A stretch of DNA of 64,000 bases from Aliitabrizicola sp031408575 (GTDB taxonomy: Bacteria; Pseudomonadota; Alphaproteobacteria; Rhodobacterales; Rhodobacteraceae), in assembly GCA_031408575.1 (NCBI GenBank), contig JANNWS010000119.1, forward strand, positions 1 through 64,000, written 5' to 3'. The notes below the pieces were generated by a model. It made no database searches and was not told the origin of the DNA. It was given only the letters and a program-made list of their open reading frames with translations. How positions within the stretch are numbered: position 1 is the first letter of the stretch; each line of letters starts with the position of its first letter. Positions 32,994 to 41,326 of the stretch are shown here, one piece after another. Both the position numbers and the translations under genes were made by a program.

Positions 32994-35651
32994 ATGACCT
33001 ATGATCCCGCCGTTACCGAAGCCCGCTGGCAGGCTGCGTGGGATACGGCAGGTGTGTTCACGGCAAAGCGGGATGCGCGACCCAAGTATTATGTGCTGGA
33101 GATGTTTCCCTATCCATCCGGGCGCATCCACATGGGTCATGTGCGAAACTACACGATGGGCGACGTGATTGCGCGCTACAAGGCGTCTTGCGGGTTCAGC
33201 GTGTTGCATCCGATGGGGTGGGATGCCTTCGGGATGCCGGCCGAGAATGCCGCCATCGAACGCGGCGGCCACCCGAAAGACTGGACCTACAGCAATATTG
33301 CGGACATGCGGGCGCAGATGAAGCCGCTGGGCCTGTCGATCGACTGGAGCCGCGAGTTTGCGACCTGCGATCCCGAATATTACGGCCAGCAGCAGGCGAT
33401 GTTTCTGGACATGCTGGCGGCGGGGTTGGTCTATCGCAAGGCCGCCGTGGTGAACTGGGATCCGGTCGACATGACCGTGCTTGCCAACGAGCAGGTGATC
33501 GACGGTCGCGGTTGGCGGTCTGGTGCGCTGGTCGAGCGGCGCGAGTTGACGCAGTGGTTCTTCCGCATCTCGGAGTATTCCGGGGAATTGCTTGCGGCGC
33601 TGGACGGGCTGACCGACTGGCCCGAAAAGGTGCGGGTGATGCAGGCGAACTGGATCGGCAAGTCGCGCGGGTTGCAGTTTGCGTTTTCCACGGTGGATGC
33701 GCCCGAAGGGTTCGACCGGCTGGAAGTTTACACGACCCGGCCCGATACGCTGCTGGGTGCGTCTTTCGCGGCGATCAGCGCCGATCATCCGCTGGCCAAG
33801 CATCTGGAGCGGCACGATCCTGCAGTGGCCGCCTTCGTGGCCGAATGCCGGCGCGGCGGCACCAGCGCCGAGGCCATCGAGACGGCCGAGAAGATGGGCT
33901 ACGATACCGGCATCCGGGTGCGGCATCCGTTTGATGCGGCTGTGGAATTGCCGGTTTATGTCGCCAACTTCGTGCTGATGGACTATGGCACCGGCGCGAT
34001 CTTTGGCTGCCCGGCGCATGACCAGCGAGACTTCGAGTTTGCCACCAAATATGCCCTGCCGATCCCTCCGGTGTTTGTGGCCGAAGGGGGCGAAGAGGCT
34101 GCGCTGACAGAGGCCTATGTGCCGATGAAGTCCGATAGGGTCCGCTATCTGCGCAGCTTTGCCGGGTTGCCGGTGCAGACCGGAGACGAGGCCGTAACCA
34201 GTGCCATCACTTTTTGCGAGGAAAAGGGCGTCGGTCGCGGGGTCACCAACTACCGGCTGCGCGACTGGGGGCTGTCGCGCCAACGTTATTGGGGTTGCCC
34301 GATTCCGGTGGTGCATTGCCCGACTTGCGGCGTGGTGCCGGAAGCGAAAGCGAACCTGCCGGTGCGCCTGCCCGACGATGTAACCTTCGACAAACCGGGC
34401 AATCCGCTGGACCGCCACCCGACCTGGCGCGACGTGGCCTGCCCGAAATGCGGGGGTGCTGCGCGGCGCGAGACGGACACGATGGATACCTTCGTCGATT
34501 CGTCCTGGTATTATGCGCGGTTCACCGCCCCCCATGCGCTGACGCCGACGGTGGCCGAAGATGCAGCGTATTGGATGAACGTAGATCAATACATCGGCGG
34601 GGTCGAACACGCGATCCTGCACCTGCTGTATTCGCGGTTCTTCGCGCGCGCCATGCACAAGACCGGGCATCTGCCCGCCAAAGCGATCGAGCCGTTCAAC
34701 GCGCTGTTCACCCAGGGCATGGTGACGCATGAGTTTTATGATCGGTCCGTAAATTTGACCGCTCCCGGCGAGGCAACGGAGCCGATGCGGTACGAGCACT
34801 TTCTTCCGGAGAATGTAGTTACATTTACAGTTGGTGATGAGCGTTTTGCGCTGCTGAAGAAAGAGGTGCGGGACGCAGGGGTGGACGAAAGCAATCCCGG
34901 CGCATTGCAAAGTTTTATGATCGAAGGCCGCAATCGGCGGGTTAGGATTGGCCCTTCTATCAAGATGTCGAAATCGAAAAAGAACGTCGTCGATCCCGAC
35001 AGCATCATCGCGCGTTACGGGGCCGATACCGCCCGCTGGTTCGTGATGTCGGACAGCCCGGCCGAGCGGGATGTGGAATGGACGGCCAGCGGGGCCGAAG
35101 CGGCGTCAAAGCATCTGGCGCGGGTGTGGCGGCTGGCGGACGAGATTGCGCAATCGGTGGCACCTGCGACCGACGACGATGCCGTTCTGGCTCGCGCCAC
35201 TGCCAAGGCGATTGCCGAAGTGACTGCGGGGATCGAGGGATTCGCGTTCAACAAGGCCGTGGCGAAGCTTTACGAATTCACCAACACGCTGATGCGGTCG
35301 GGCGCGGGCGGTGATGCAAAGCGCCGCGCTATGGTAGTGATGGCGCAGCTTTTGTCGCCCATCGTGCCGCATCTGGCCGAGGATGTCTGGGGCATGCTGG
35401 GCGGTGCGGGTCTGGTGACGCAGGCCGCGTGGCCTTTGGCCGACCCGGCCCTGCTGGTCGAAGACAGCGTGACGCTGCCGATCCAGATCAACGGCAAGCG
35501 GCGGGCGGAAATTACCGTTCCCAAGGATATGCCTGCGGCAGAGGTTGAAAAACGGGTGCTGGCGGATGATGCTGTGATCAAGGCGCTTGCGGGGCTTGCC
35601 CCGAAGAAGCTGATCGTTGTGCCGGGCCGCATCGTCAATGTCGTCATCTGA
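32994..35651 (+). CDS. leuS: Leucyl-tRNA synthetase
   Basis: An 885-aa class Ia synthetase that charges tRNA-Leu. HIGH motif PYPSGRIHMGH at residue 38, the editing domain in the middle, zinc-type Cys pairs (CPTCGVV, CPKCGG) and the KMSKS loop IKMSKSKKNVVDP near residue 657. Residues about 581-654 (34735-34955) form an unusual stretch with lower GC and different codon choice than the rest of the gene. Most alphaproteobacterial LeuRS have a shorter segment here, and this protein is some 30-40 residues longer than usual. A very long open frame on the opposite strand is a shadow. Confidence 0.95.
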   Translation: MTYDPAVTEARWQAAWDTAGVFTAKRDARPKYYVLEMFPYPSGRIHMGHVRNYTMGDVIARYKASCGFSVLHPMGWDAFGMPAENAAIERGGHPKDWTYSNIADMRAQMKPLGLSIDWSREFATCDPEYYGQQQAMFLDMLAAGLVYRKAAVVNWDPVDMTVLANEQVIDGRGWRSGALVERRELTQWFFRISEYSGELLAALDGLTDWPEKVRVMQANWIGKSRGLQFAFSTVDAPEGFDRLEVYTTRPDTLLGASFAAISADHPLAKHLERHDPAVAAFVAECRRGGTSAEAIETAEKMGYDTGIRVRHPFDAAVELPVYVANFVLMDYGTGAIFGCPAHDQRDFEFATKYALPIPPVFVAEGGEEAALTEAYVPMKSDRVRYLRSFAGLPVQTGDEAVTSAITFCEEKGVGRGVTNYRLRDWGLSRQRYWGCPIPVVHCPTCGVVPEAKANLPVRLPDDVTFDKPGNPLDRHPTWRDVACPKCGGAARRETDTMDTFVDSSWYYARFTAPHALTPTVAEDAAYWMNVDQYIGGVEHAILHLLYSRFFARAMHKTGHLPAKAIEPFNALFTQGMVTHEFYDRSVNLTAPGEATEPMRYEHFLPENVVTFTVGDERFALLKKEVRDAGVDESNPGALQSFMIEGRNRRVRIGPSIKMSKSKKNVVDPDSIIARYGADTARWFVMSDSPAERDVEWTASGAEAASKHLARVWRLADEIAQSVAPATDDDAVLARATAKAIAEVTAGIEGFAFNKAVAKLYEFTNTLMRSGAGGDAKRRAMVVMAQLLSPIVPHLAEDVWGMLGGAGLVTQAAWPLADPALLVEDSVTLPIQINGKRRAEITVPKDMPAAEVEKRVLADDAVIKALAGLAPKKLIVVPGRIVNVVI

Positions 35652-36135
35652 CCGCCGCCAGTTTCTTGGTCTGATTGCCGCGCTGCCGCTGGTCGGCTGC
35701 GGGTTCACGCCCGCCTATGCGCCGGGCGGCGCAGCCAATGCGCTGACCGGGCGCGTGCTGGCCGATGCGCCGGGTGACCGCGACGGGTTCAGCTTTGTCG
35801 CACGGATCGAAGACCGGCTTGGGCTGCCCGAGGCGGCGGCTTACCGGCTGAGCTATCAAATCACGACCTCTCGGGTTGATCTGGCAGTCACGACTGAAGG
35901 GTCGATCCTGCGGTACAACATCGTCGGCACCGTAGTTTGGGCGCTGAGTGATGTTGCCAGTGGGGCAACACTGGCCAGCGGGACGGCGGAAAGCTTTACC
36001 GGGTCGGCCGCAACGCTGGCCACGATTTCAGCCCAGACGGCGGAAGATGATGCACGCCAGCGGCTGATGCGGATTCTGGCGGATCAGGTGGTGACCAAGC
36101 TGATCGCGGGTGTAGCGGGCTGGACGGCGGGATGA
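35638..36135 (+). CDS. lptE: LPS assembly lipoprotein LptE
   Basis: A 165-aa lipoprotein with LVGC as the lipobox (Cys near 21), followed by the GFTPAYAPGGAA start typical of alphaproteobacterial LptE. It partners LptD as the plug of the LPS translocon in the outer membrane. ATG 35638 overlaps the leuS end by 14 bp, and the gene end overlaps holA by 4 bp, a conserved arrangement. Confidence 0.87.
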   Translation: MSSSDRRQFLGLIAALPLVGCGFTPAYAPGGAANALTGRVLADAPGDRDGFSFVARIEDRLGLPEAAAYRLSYQITTSRVDLAVTTEGSILRYNIVGTVVWALSDVASGATLASGTAESFTGSAATLATISAQTAEDDARQRLMRILADQVVTKLIAGVAGWTAG

Positions 36136-37154
36136 AGATCAGCGCCGCCGAGGTTCTGCGAACCTATGCGCGGCCCGAACCGGCGCGGCTGGGCCTGCTG
36201 ATATCCGGCGCCGATGCGATGCGCGTCGCCCTGAAGCGCCAAGAGGTGATTGCGGCAATGATCGGACCGCAGGGCGAGGCCGAGATGCGCCTTGCCCGCC
36301 TGTCCGGTGCCGATCTGCGCCGCGACCCCGCAGCGGTGCTTGACGCGGTCAAGGCGCAGGGGTTTTTCCCCGGCCCGCGCGTGGTCTTTGTCGAAGAGGC
36401 GACCGATGGTCTGGCCCCGCTGCTGGCCGGGGTGATCAAGGACTGGCGGGCGGGGGATGCGGCGCTGGTTGTGACCGCCGGGGCATTGACGGCCAAATCC
36501 GCGCTCCGCAAGCTGTTCGAGGTGCATCCCGCAGCCCATGCGCTGGTCCTGTATGACGATCCGCCAAGCCGGGACGAGATCGAGGGGGTGCTGACAAAGG
36601 CCGGGCTGACGGGTGTCAGTCGCGACGTGATGGCCGATCTGGTGGCGCTGGCACAATCGCTTGACCCCGGCGATTTCCGCCAGACGGTCGACAAGCTGGC
36701 ACTTTACAAGCGCGGCGACGGATCGCCACTTTCGCCCGCCGATATCGCCGCCTGTGCGCCGGTGACGGTCGAGGCCGAGGTGGACGACATCGTCAACGCC
36801 GCGGCATCCGGGCGGATGGAGCTGATCGGGCCGCTGATGCGCCGGCTAGATGGGCAAGGGGTGACGGCGGTGACGCTGTGCCTGACCGCGACGCGGCACT
36901 TTCGGGCGCTGCATGTGGCGGCCTGCGACCCCGGCGGGCCGGCTTCGGGGCTGGCGCGGGCACGCCCTCCGGTGTTCGGGCCACGGCGCGACGTGATGCT
37001 GCGGCAGGCGCAGGGGCTGGGGCTGCGAAAGATCGAAGACGCGCTGGGAATGCTGATCGAAACGGATCTGACACTACGTTCTTCGTCACGTGCGCCTGCA
37101 AGTGCGGTGATGGAGCGGACGCTGATCAGGCTGGCGATGCTGGCGCGAAAATAG
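36132..37154 (+). CDS. holA: DNA polymerase III subunit delta
   Basis: A 340-aa clamp-loader subunit. The start (KISAAEVLRTYARPEPARLG), FFPGPRVVFVEEATDGLAPL and VVTAGALTAKSALRKLFE in the AAA-like domains, and the helical C-terminus (KIEDALGMLIETDLTLRSS) match HolA. It opens the beta clamp together with the gamma/tau and delta' subunits. It starts in an ATGA overlap with lptE and is followed 9 bp later by a GST gene. Confidence 0.9.
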   Translation: MKISAAEVLRTYARPEPARLGLLISGADAMRVALKRQEVIAAMIGPQGEAEMRLARLSGADLRRDPAAVLDAVKAQGFFPGPRVVFVEEATDGLAPLLAGVIKDWRAGDAALVVTAGALTAKSALRKLFEVHPAAHALVLYDDPPSRDEIEGVLTKAGLTGVSRDVMADLVALAQSLDPGDFRQTVDKLALYKRGDGSPLSPADIAACAPVTVEAEVDDIVNAAASGRMELIGPLMRRLDGQGVTAVTLCLTATRHFRALHVAACDPGGPASGLARARPPVFGPRRDVMLRQAQGLGLRKIEDALGMLIETDLTLRSSSRAPASAVMERTLIRLAMLARK

Positions 37155-37163
37155 GAGGCTGCG

Positions 37164-37751
37164 ATGTATACGGTGATCGGAACCGCCCGAACCCGCGCTG
37201 CGCGTGTGCTGTGGCTGCTGGAGGAAATGGCGCTGCCCTACCGGCATGTCACCGCCGCACCGCAATCAGACGGGGTGACCGCGTTCAACCCCGCTGGCAA
37301 GGTGCCGGTACTGATCGTCGAGGGGGTGCCGATCACCGATTCGACGGCGATCCTGACGTTTCTGGCGGACCGTCATGGCCAGTTCACCCATCCCGCAGGG
37401 TCGCTTGAACGGGCGCAGCAGGACAGTCTGACGCAATTTCTGCTGGATGAGTTCGACGCAGCCCTTTGGGTGGCGGCAAGGCACAGCTTTATTCTGCCGG
37501 AAGCGATGCGCATGCCCGCGATCAAATCCTCGCTGCATTGGGAATTCGAGCGGTCGCAACGTGTGCTGGTGCAGCGGATGGGCGACGGCGAGTTTCTGAC
37601 GGGCACCATGATGACGGTGCCGGACATCATCCTTGGCCATTGCGGGGTCTGGGCGCAGGTCGCGAAATTCCCGGTTACTGAACCGCGGCTGACGGACTAT
37701 CTTGCCCGCATGCGCGCGCGGCCCGGTTTTGCGCGGGCGATGGCGCGATGA
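37164..37751 (+). CDS. Glutathione S-transferase family protein
   Basis: A 195-aa GST with an N-terminal thioredoxin-like domain (ARVLWLLEEMALPYRHV, NPAGKVPVLIVEG and DSTAILTFLADRHG, the glutathione-binding DS turn) and an all-helical C-terminal domain with MTVPDIILGHCGVWA. It probably detoxifies electrophiles or peroxides, or serves as a lyase or isomerase. GGAGGCTGCG precedes the ATG. It is likely co-transcribed with holA and the following aldolase-domain gene. Confidence 0.87.
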   Translation: MYTVIGTARTRAARVLWLLEEMALPYRHVTAAPQSDGVTAFNPAGKVPVLIVEGVPITDSTAILTFLADRHGQFTHPAGSLERAQQDSLTQFLLDEFDAALWVAARHSFILPEAMRMPAIKSSLHWEFERSQRVLVQRMGDGEFLTGTMMTVPDIILGHCGVWAQVAKFPVTEPRLTDYLARMRARPGFARAMAR

Positions 37752-37761
37752 GGGGATTGCG

Positions 37762-38523
37762 ATGAACATAGCGGAACCGGCGTCACGCCCGAATTTCGAT
37801 TTCCCCGACGAACGGGTAGATCTTGCCGCAGCGTTCCGCTGGACGGCGCGGCTGGGGATGAACGAGGCGGTGGCCAATCACTTTTCGCTGGCAGTCAGCG
37901 ACGATGGCAAGCGGTTCCTGATCAACCCGAATCAACGGCATTTCGCGCGGATCAAGGCGAGCGATCTTTTGCTGCTGGATGCGGACGATCCCGACGTTCT
38001 GGCGCGGCCTGATGCCCCCGATCCAACGGCCTGGGGGTTGCACGGGTCGATCCACCGGCTGGTGCCACATGCGCGCTGCGTCATGCATGTGCATTCGATC
38101 TTTGCTACCGTTCTGGCCTCGCTGGAGGATTCGTCTCTGCCGCCGGTCGATCAGAACACCGCAACGTTTTATGAGCGTATGGTGATCGACGAAGGCTATG
38201 CCGGGCTGGCGTTCGAGGCCGAGGGAATTCGCTGTGCCGGGCTGCTGGGCGATCCGAAACGGCAGGTCATGATCATGGGCAATCATGGCGTGCTGGTGAT
38301 TGGTCGCGATGTGGCCGACGCGTTCAACCGGCTTTATTACTTCGAGCGGGCCGCCGAGACCTACATCCGCGCGCTGCAGACCGGCCGCAAGTTGCGGGTG
38401 TTAAGCCATGAGGTCGCGGCGCGGACGGCAGCCGAGATGGACGATTATCCCGAGCAGGCAGCGCGGCATCTGGCCGATCTGAAGGCCATACTCGACGACG
38501 AGGAACCGGCCTATCGTTTGTAG
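37762..38523 (+). CDS. Class II aldolase/adducin domain protein
   Basis: A 253-aa protein of the AraD/fuculose-aldolase/adducin family. The zinc ligands lie in CVMHVHSIFAT (HxH) and IMGNHGVLVIG, and NHFSLAVSDDGKRFLINP is the N-terminal substrate loop. The conserved family often occurs with no sugar pathway around it and its substrate is unknown; it may be an aldolase, epimerase or dehydratase. GAGGGGATTGCG precedes ATG 37762, just after the GST gene. Confidence 0.85.
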   Translation: MNIAEPASRPNFDFPDERVDLAAAFRWTARLGMNEAVANHFSLAVSDDGKRFLINPNQRHFARIKASDLLLLDADDPDVLARPDAPDPTAWGLHGSIHRLVPHARCVMHVHSIFATVLASLEDSSLPPVDQNTATFYERMVIDEGYAGLAFEAEGIRCAGLLGDPKRQVMIMGNHGVLVIGRDVADAFNRLYYFERAAETYIRALQTGRKLRVLSHEVAARTAAEMDDYPEQAARHLADLKAILDDEEPAYRL

Positions 38524-38526
38524 CCG

Positions 38527-39696
38527 TCACGCACGGGCAGCGGCCTGCCCGGCCCAACGCCCGGTGGCAAGGCACGCCGTCAGCAGATACCCGCCGGTCG
38601 GGGCCTCCCAATCCAGCATTTCGCCACAGGCAAAGATGCGCGGCAGGGCTCGCAATTCCAGCCCCTCGGTCAGCCCCACGGCACGGATGCCCCCTGCGGC
38701 CGAGATTGCCTCATCCAGCGGGCGGGGGCCGGCGAGGCGCAACGGCATCGCCTTGATCTGCGCGGCAAGGGCAGCGGGGTCGGACGCGGGGCGGCCACAT
38801 TCATACAAAAGCGCGGTAGCCACGGGCGACAGGCCGATCTTGCGCAGCCGGTTGGTCAGACTTTCACCGGGTCGGCTGCGCGCAAGACGGATGGCGATCT
38901 CGGTCTCGGGCAGGTCCGGCATCAGGTCGATCCGCAAGGCTGCACCATCGCGAAGCGCCTTCGAGACGGAATAGACGCCACCGCCTTCAATGCCACGGGC
39001 CGAGACAACGAATTCGCCCCGCTCGCGCCGCCCGGCGACACAAAGCGCCGCCCCCTTCATCGGCGTACCAAAGTGGCGGGTCATATGCGGCGACCAGTCG
39101 ACGCAAAACCCCATGTTGGCGGGCTGCCAGGGCGCGACAGGCACGCCGCGCGCCGCAAGCCACGGCACCCAGGCGGCATCAGACCCAAGCCGCGCCCAAC
39201 TGGCCCCGCCCAGCGCCAGAACCGTGACGGCGGGGCGCAGCCTGCACGGACCGTCAGGCGTATCAAAAGCCAGCGCATCACCCTCGAACCCGGTCCAGCG
39301 CCACCGGGTGCGCAGTGTGACGCCCGCACCACCCAGCCGCGCCAGCCAGGCGCGCAGCAGCGGCGACGCCTTCATCGCCACCGGGAACACCCGCCCGGAT
39401 GATCCGGTGAACACCGCCTGCCCCAGCCCCCGCGCCCAGTCCTGCACGGCGTCCGGCCCGAACGCCGCCAGCATGGGCGCAAGCGAGCCTGCGGCCTCGT
39501 CATAACGCGCGATCAAACGGTCGGTCGGCTCGGCCTGCGTGATGTTCAGCCCGGATTTCCCCGCCATCAGGAACTTGCGCGCCGGCGACGGCTTTGCCTC
39601 GACCACCACAACCCGCCGCCCGGCTGCAACCAGCGCCTCGGCCGCCATCAACCCGGCAGGGCCGGCGCCGATCACCAGAGCGTCGAGGTCAGGCAA
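38527..39696 (-). CDS. TIGR03862 family flavoprotein (YhiN/HI0933-like)
   Basis: A 389-aa FAD-binding protein with ALVIGAGPAGLMAAEALVAAG at residue 6, AGKSGLNITQ, GGASWARLGSDAAW and the C-terminal FACGEMLDWEAPTGGYLLT. This is the BaiN/HI0933-like family of uncharacterised NAD(P)H-flavin reductases. No good ATG exists near the N-terminus. TTG 39696 is chosen because AAAAGGGAG lies about 10 bases upstream and the Rossmann motif then starts at residue 6; another TTG at 39747 gives 17 more residues. Function unknown. Confidence 0.8.
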   Translation of the reverse strand: MPDLDALVIGAGPAGLMAAEALVAAGRRVVVVEAKPSPARKFLMAGKSGLNITQAEPTDRLIARYDEAAGSLAPMLAAFGPDAVQDWARGLGQAVFTGSSGRVFPVAMKASPLLRAWLARLGGAGVTLRTRWRWTGFEGDALAFDTPDGPCRLRPAVTVLALGGASWARLGSDAAWVPWLAARGVPVAPWQPANMGFCVDWSPHMTRHFGTPMKGAALCVAGRRERGEFVVSARGIEGGGVYSVSKALRDGAALRIDLMPDLPETEIAIRLARSRPGESLTNRLRKIGLSPVATALLYECGRPASDPAALAAQIKAMPLRLAGPRPLDEAISAAGGIRAVGLTEGLELRALPRIFACGEMLDWEAPTGGYLLTACLATGRWAGQAAARA

Positions 39697-39757
39697 AATC
39701 TCGGGACTCCCTTTTCGCCATCCGTTCCGCGACACGGGCGTCAGCAACGTCGCTCTT

Positions 39758-39815
39758 TTTCATTTCATCTTCGCAGAAATATCTCCGGGGGTCCGGGGGT
39801 GTGAAACCCCCGGAC
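39758..39815 (-). repeat. Rhodobacteraceae intergenic repeat with terminator hairpin
   Basis: TTTCATCTTCGCAGAAATAT followed by CTCCGGGG, then GTCCGGGGGT (39791-39800) and ACCCCCGGAC (39806-39815) as a perfect 10-bp stem. A related element in the opposite sense is at 45097. The stem lies just past the enoyl-CoA hydratase stop on the minus strand, so it probably also ends that transcript. Confidence 0.65.
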
Positions 39816-39825
39816 CTGTCCACGC

Positions 39826-40440
39826 TCACCGCAGCATCCGCTTGATCGCGGCACCATGGGCCGCGCTGGCGGCCAGCGCATCGGTTGCCAGCCCAAGCGC
39901 CTCGGCCAATACCGCATCAGGTGCGGTGATGCGATCGATCAGACCGCAACCAAGCGCCTCGTCGGCTGTCAACCGCGCTCCTGCCAGCAGAATCATCCGC
40001 GCACGGGCGGGACCGATCAGCGCGACAAGGCGGGCAGGGTCGGACGGTTGGGGCAGGTAGCCAAGCCGCATCACCGGATAAAAGAAGCTGGCCCCCGGCA
40101 CCGCAAGACGCAGGTCACAGGCTAGGGCCATACCCATGGCACCACCTGCGAGCGTTCCGTTCAGCGCGGCGATGGTAAGGCACGGCATCCCCGCAATCCG
40201 CGCCGAGAGGCGTTCCCAGACCGGATCGGTCGCAAGGCCAGTCTGCATTTCATCCAGATCGGCCCCGGCGGAAAAGACGCGTCCTTCGCCGGTCAGGACC
40301 ACCGCATGTGCGCCCTGATCCGCCGCGCGCGAAACTGCACCATCCAGCGCAATCAACATGGCGCGGGTCAGGGCATTGGCCTTTTCCGGGCGGCGCAGCG
40401 TCAGCGTCCAAAGTCCGCCCTCAACCATGGCCTCGATCAT
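39826..40440 (-). CDS. Enoyl-CoA hydratase/isomerase family protein
   Basis: A 204-aa crotonase-fold protein with RVFSAGADLDEM (CoA-binding and oxyanion motif) and LNGTLAGGAMGMALACDLRL with the second oxyanion glycine. At 204 aa it is shorter than the usual 255-265, missing most of the C-terminal helices, a recurrent short subfamily. Glu pairs typical of hydratases are not obvious in the second site, so an isomerase or other crotonase reaction is possible. Its ATG overlaps the SDR stop by 4 bp. Confidence 0.82.
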   Translation of the reverse strand: MIEAMVEGGLWTLTLRRPEKANALTRAMLIALDGAVSRAADQGAHAVVLTGEGRVFSAGADLDEMQTGLATDPVWERLSARIAGMPCLTIAALNGTLAGGAMGMALACDLRLAVPGASFFYPVMRLGYLPQPSDPARLVALIGPARARMILLAGARLTADEALGCGLIDRITAPDAVLAEALGLATDALAASAAHGAAIKRMLR

Positions 40441-41183
40441 GCAATCAGTCCGGCGCGGCGGCGGATGCCCTCATCGCGGAGCGAGATTTCCTGACCCAGC
40501 CAATCATCGGCATCGGACCCGCACATCCACAACAGCGCGCGGGCGGGCCAGTCGGCAGGGATGTGGATGGCGGGGTCAAGCTGACTGACCGGGTTAACGC
40601 CGCTTGCCCTGATCTTTACCTGCATGTCGGTGGCGACGGTGCCGGGCGACAGTCCCATGACACGCAGGCCAGCGTCCACTTCTTCCAAATGGGCAACGCG
40701 GGTCAGCATCGCCGCCCCCGCCTTGGCACTGCAGTAGGCCCCCCAGCCCTCCAGCGGGCTGTGTGCCGCCCCGGACGACACCGTGATGATCGTGCCGCCG
40801 CCCTGCGCGCGCATGACGGGGATAGCGGCCCGCATGCCGTGGAAGACACCGGTAAGGTTGATGTCGATGGCGCGGGCGAAAGCTGCCGCGTCAGCTTCGG
40901 CCAGTCGCGCGATGGGGTCGATCACGCCTGCATTGTTGATCAGCACGTCAAGCCGTCCGCCCCACTGCGTCACCGCTGTGATGGCCGCCCCGACCGCATC
41001 CGCATCTGCCACATCGCAATGCAATGCCAGCGCCTGCTCTCCGATGTCGTCGGCCAGCCGCTCCACATCGGCGGTACTGCGCGCGAGCAGCGCGACACGC
41101 GCGCCTGCTGCGGCAAAAACCCGCGCCGATGCCGCGCCGATGCCGCGGCTTGCCCCCGTGATCACCACCACTTTGCCCTGCAT
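40437..41183 (-). CDS. SDR family oxidoreductase
   Basis: A 248-aa short-chain dehydrogenase with VVITGASRGIG near residue 5, the NNAG motif, Ser in TVSSGAA and YCSAKAG as Y-x3-K. ATG 41183 is preceded by GGAGTATGCG; the longer open frame to 41306 is not needed. It forms a coupled pair with the enoyl-CoA hydratase-like gene, which suggests an acyl-CoA or beta-oxidation-like substrate. Confidence 0.86.
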   Translation of the reverse strand: MQGKVVVITGASRGIGAASARVFAAAGARVALLARSTADVERLADDIGEQALALHCDVADADAVGAAITAVTQWGGRLDVLINNAGVIDPIARLAEADAAAFARAIDINLTGVFHGMRAAIPVMRAQGGGTIITVSSGAAHSPLEGWGAYCSAKAGAAMLTRVAHLEEVDAGLRVMGLSPGTVATDMQVKIRASGVNPVSQLDPAIHIPADWPARALLWMCGSDADDWLGQEISLRDEGIRRRAGLIA

Positions 41184-41326
41184 CGCATACTCCACACCAA
41201 TAGCCGCATTCCGCCGCGGCCGCTGCCACAGCCTTACCGCATAAGCTTGGGATACGGAATCCCTTGACCCTGCCACGCGGGGCGGGAAGGATGCTGTCAA
41301 AGACATTCCAGCAGGAAGGCTTCGTT

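Noticed and set aside
32289..34910. 873-codon open frame on the minus strand across leuS
   Set aside because: It mirrors the clearly real leuS gene, has a composition typical of an antisense frame in GC-rich DNA, and shows no domain or start signal.
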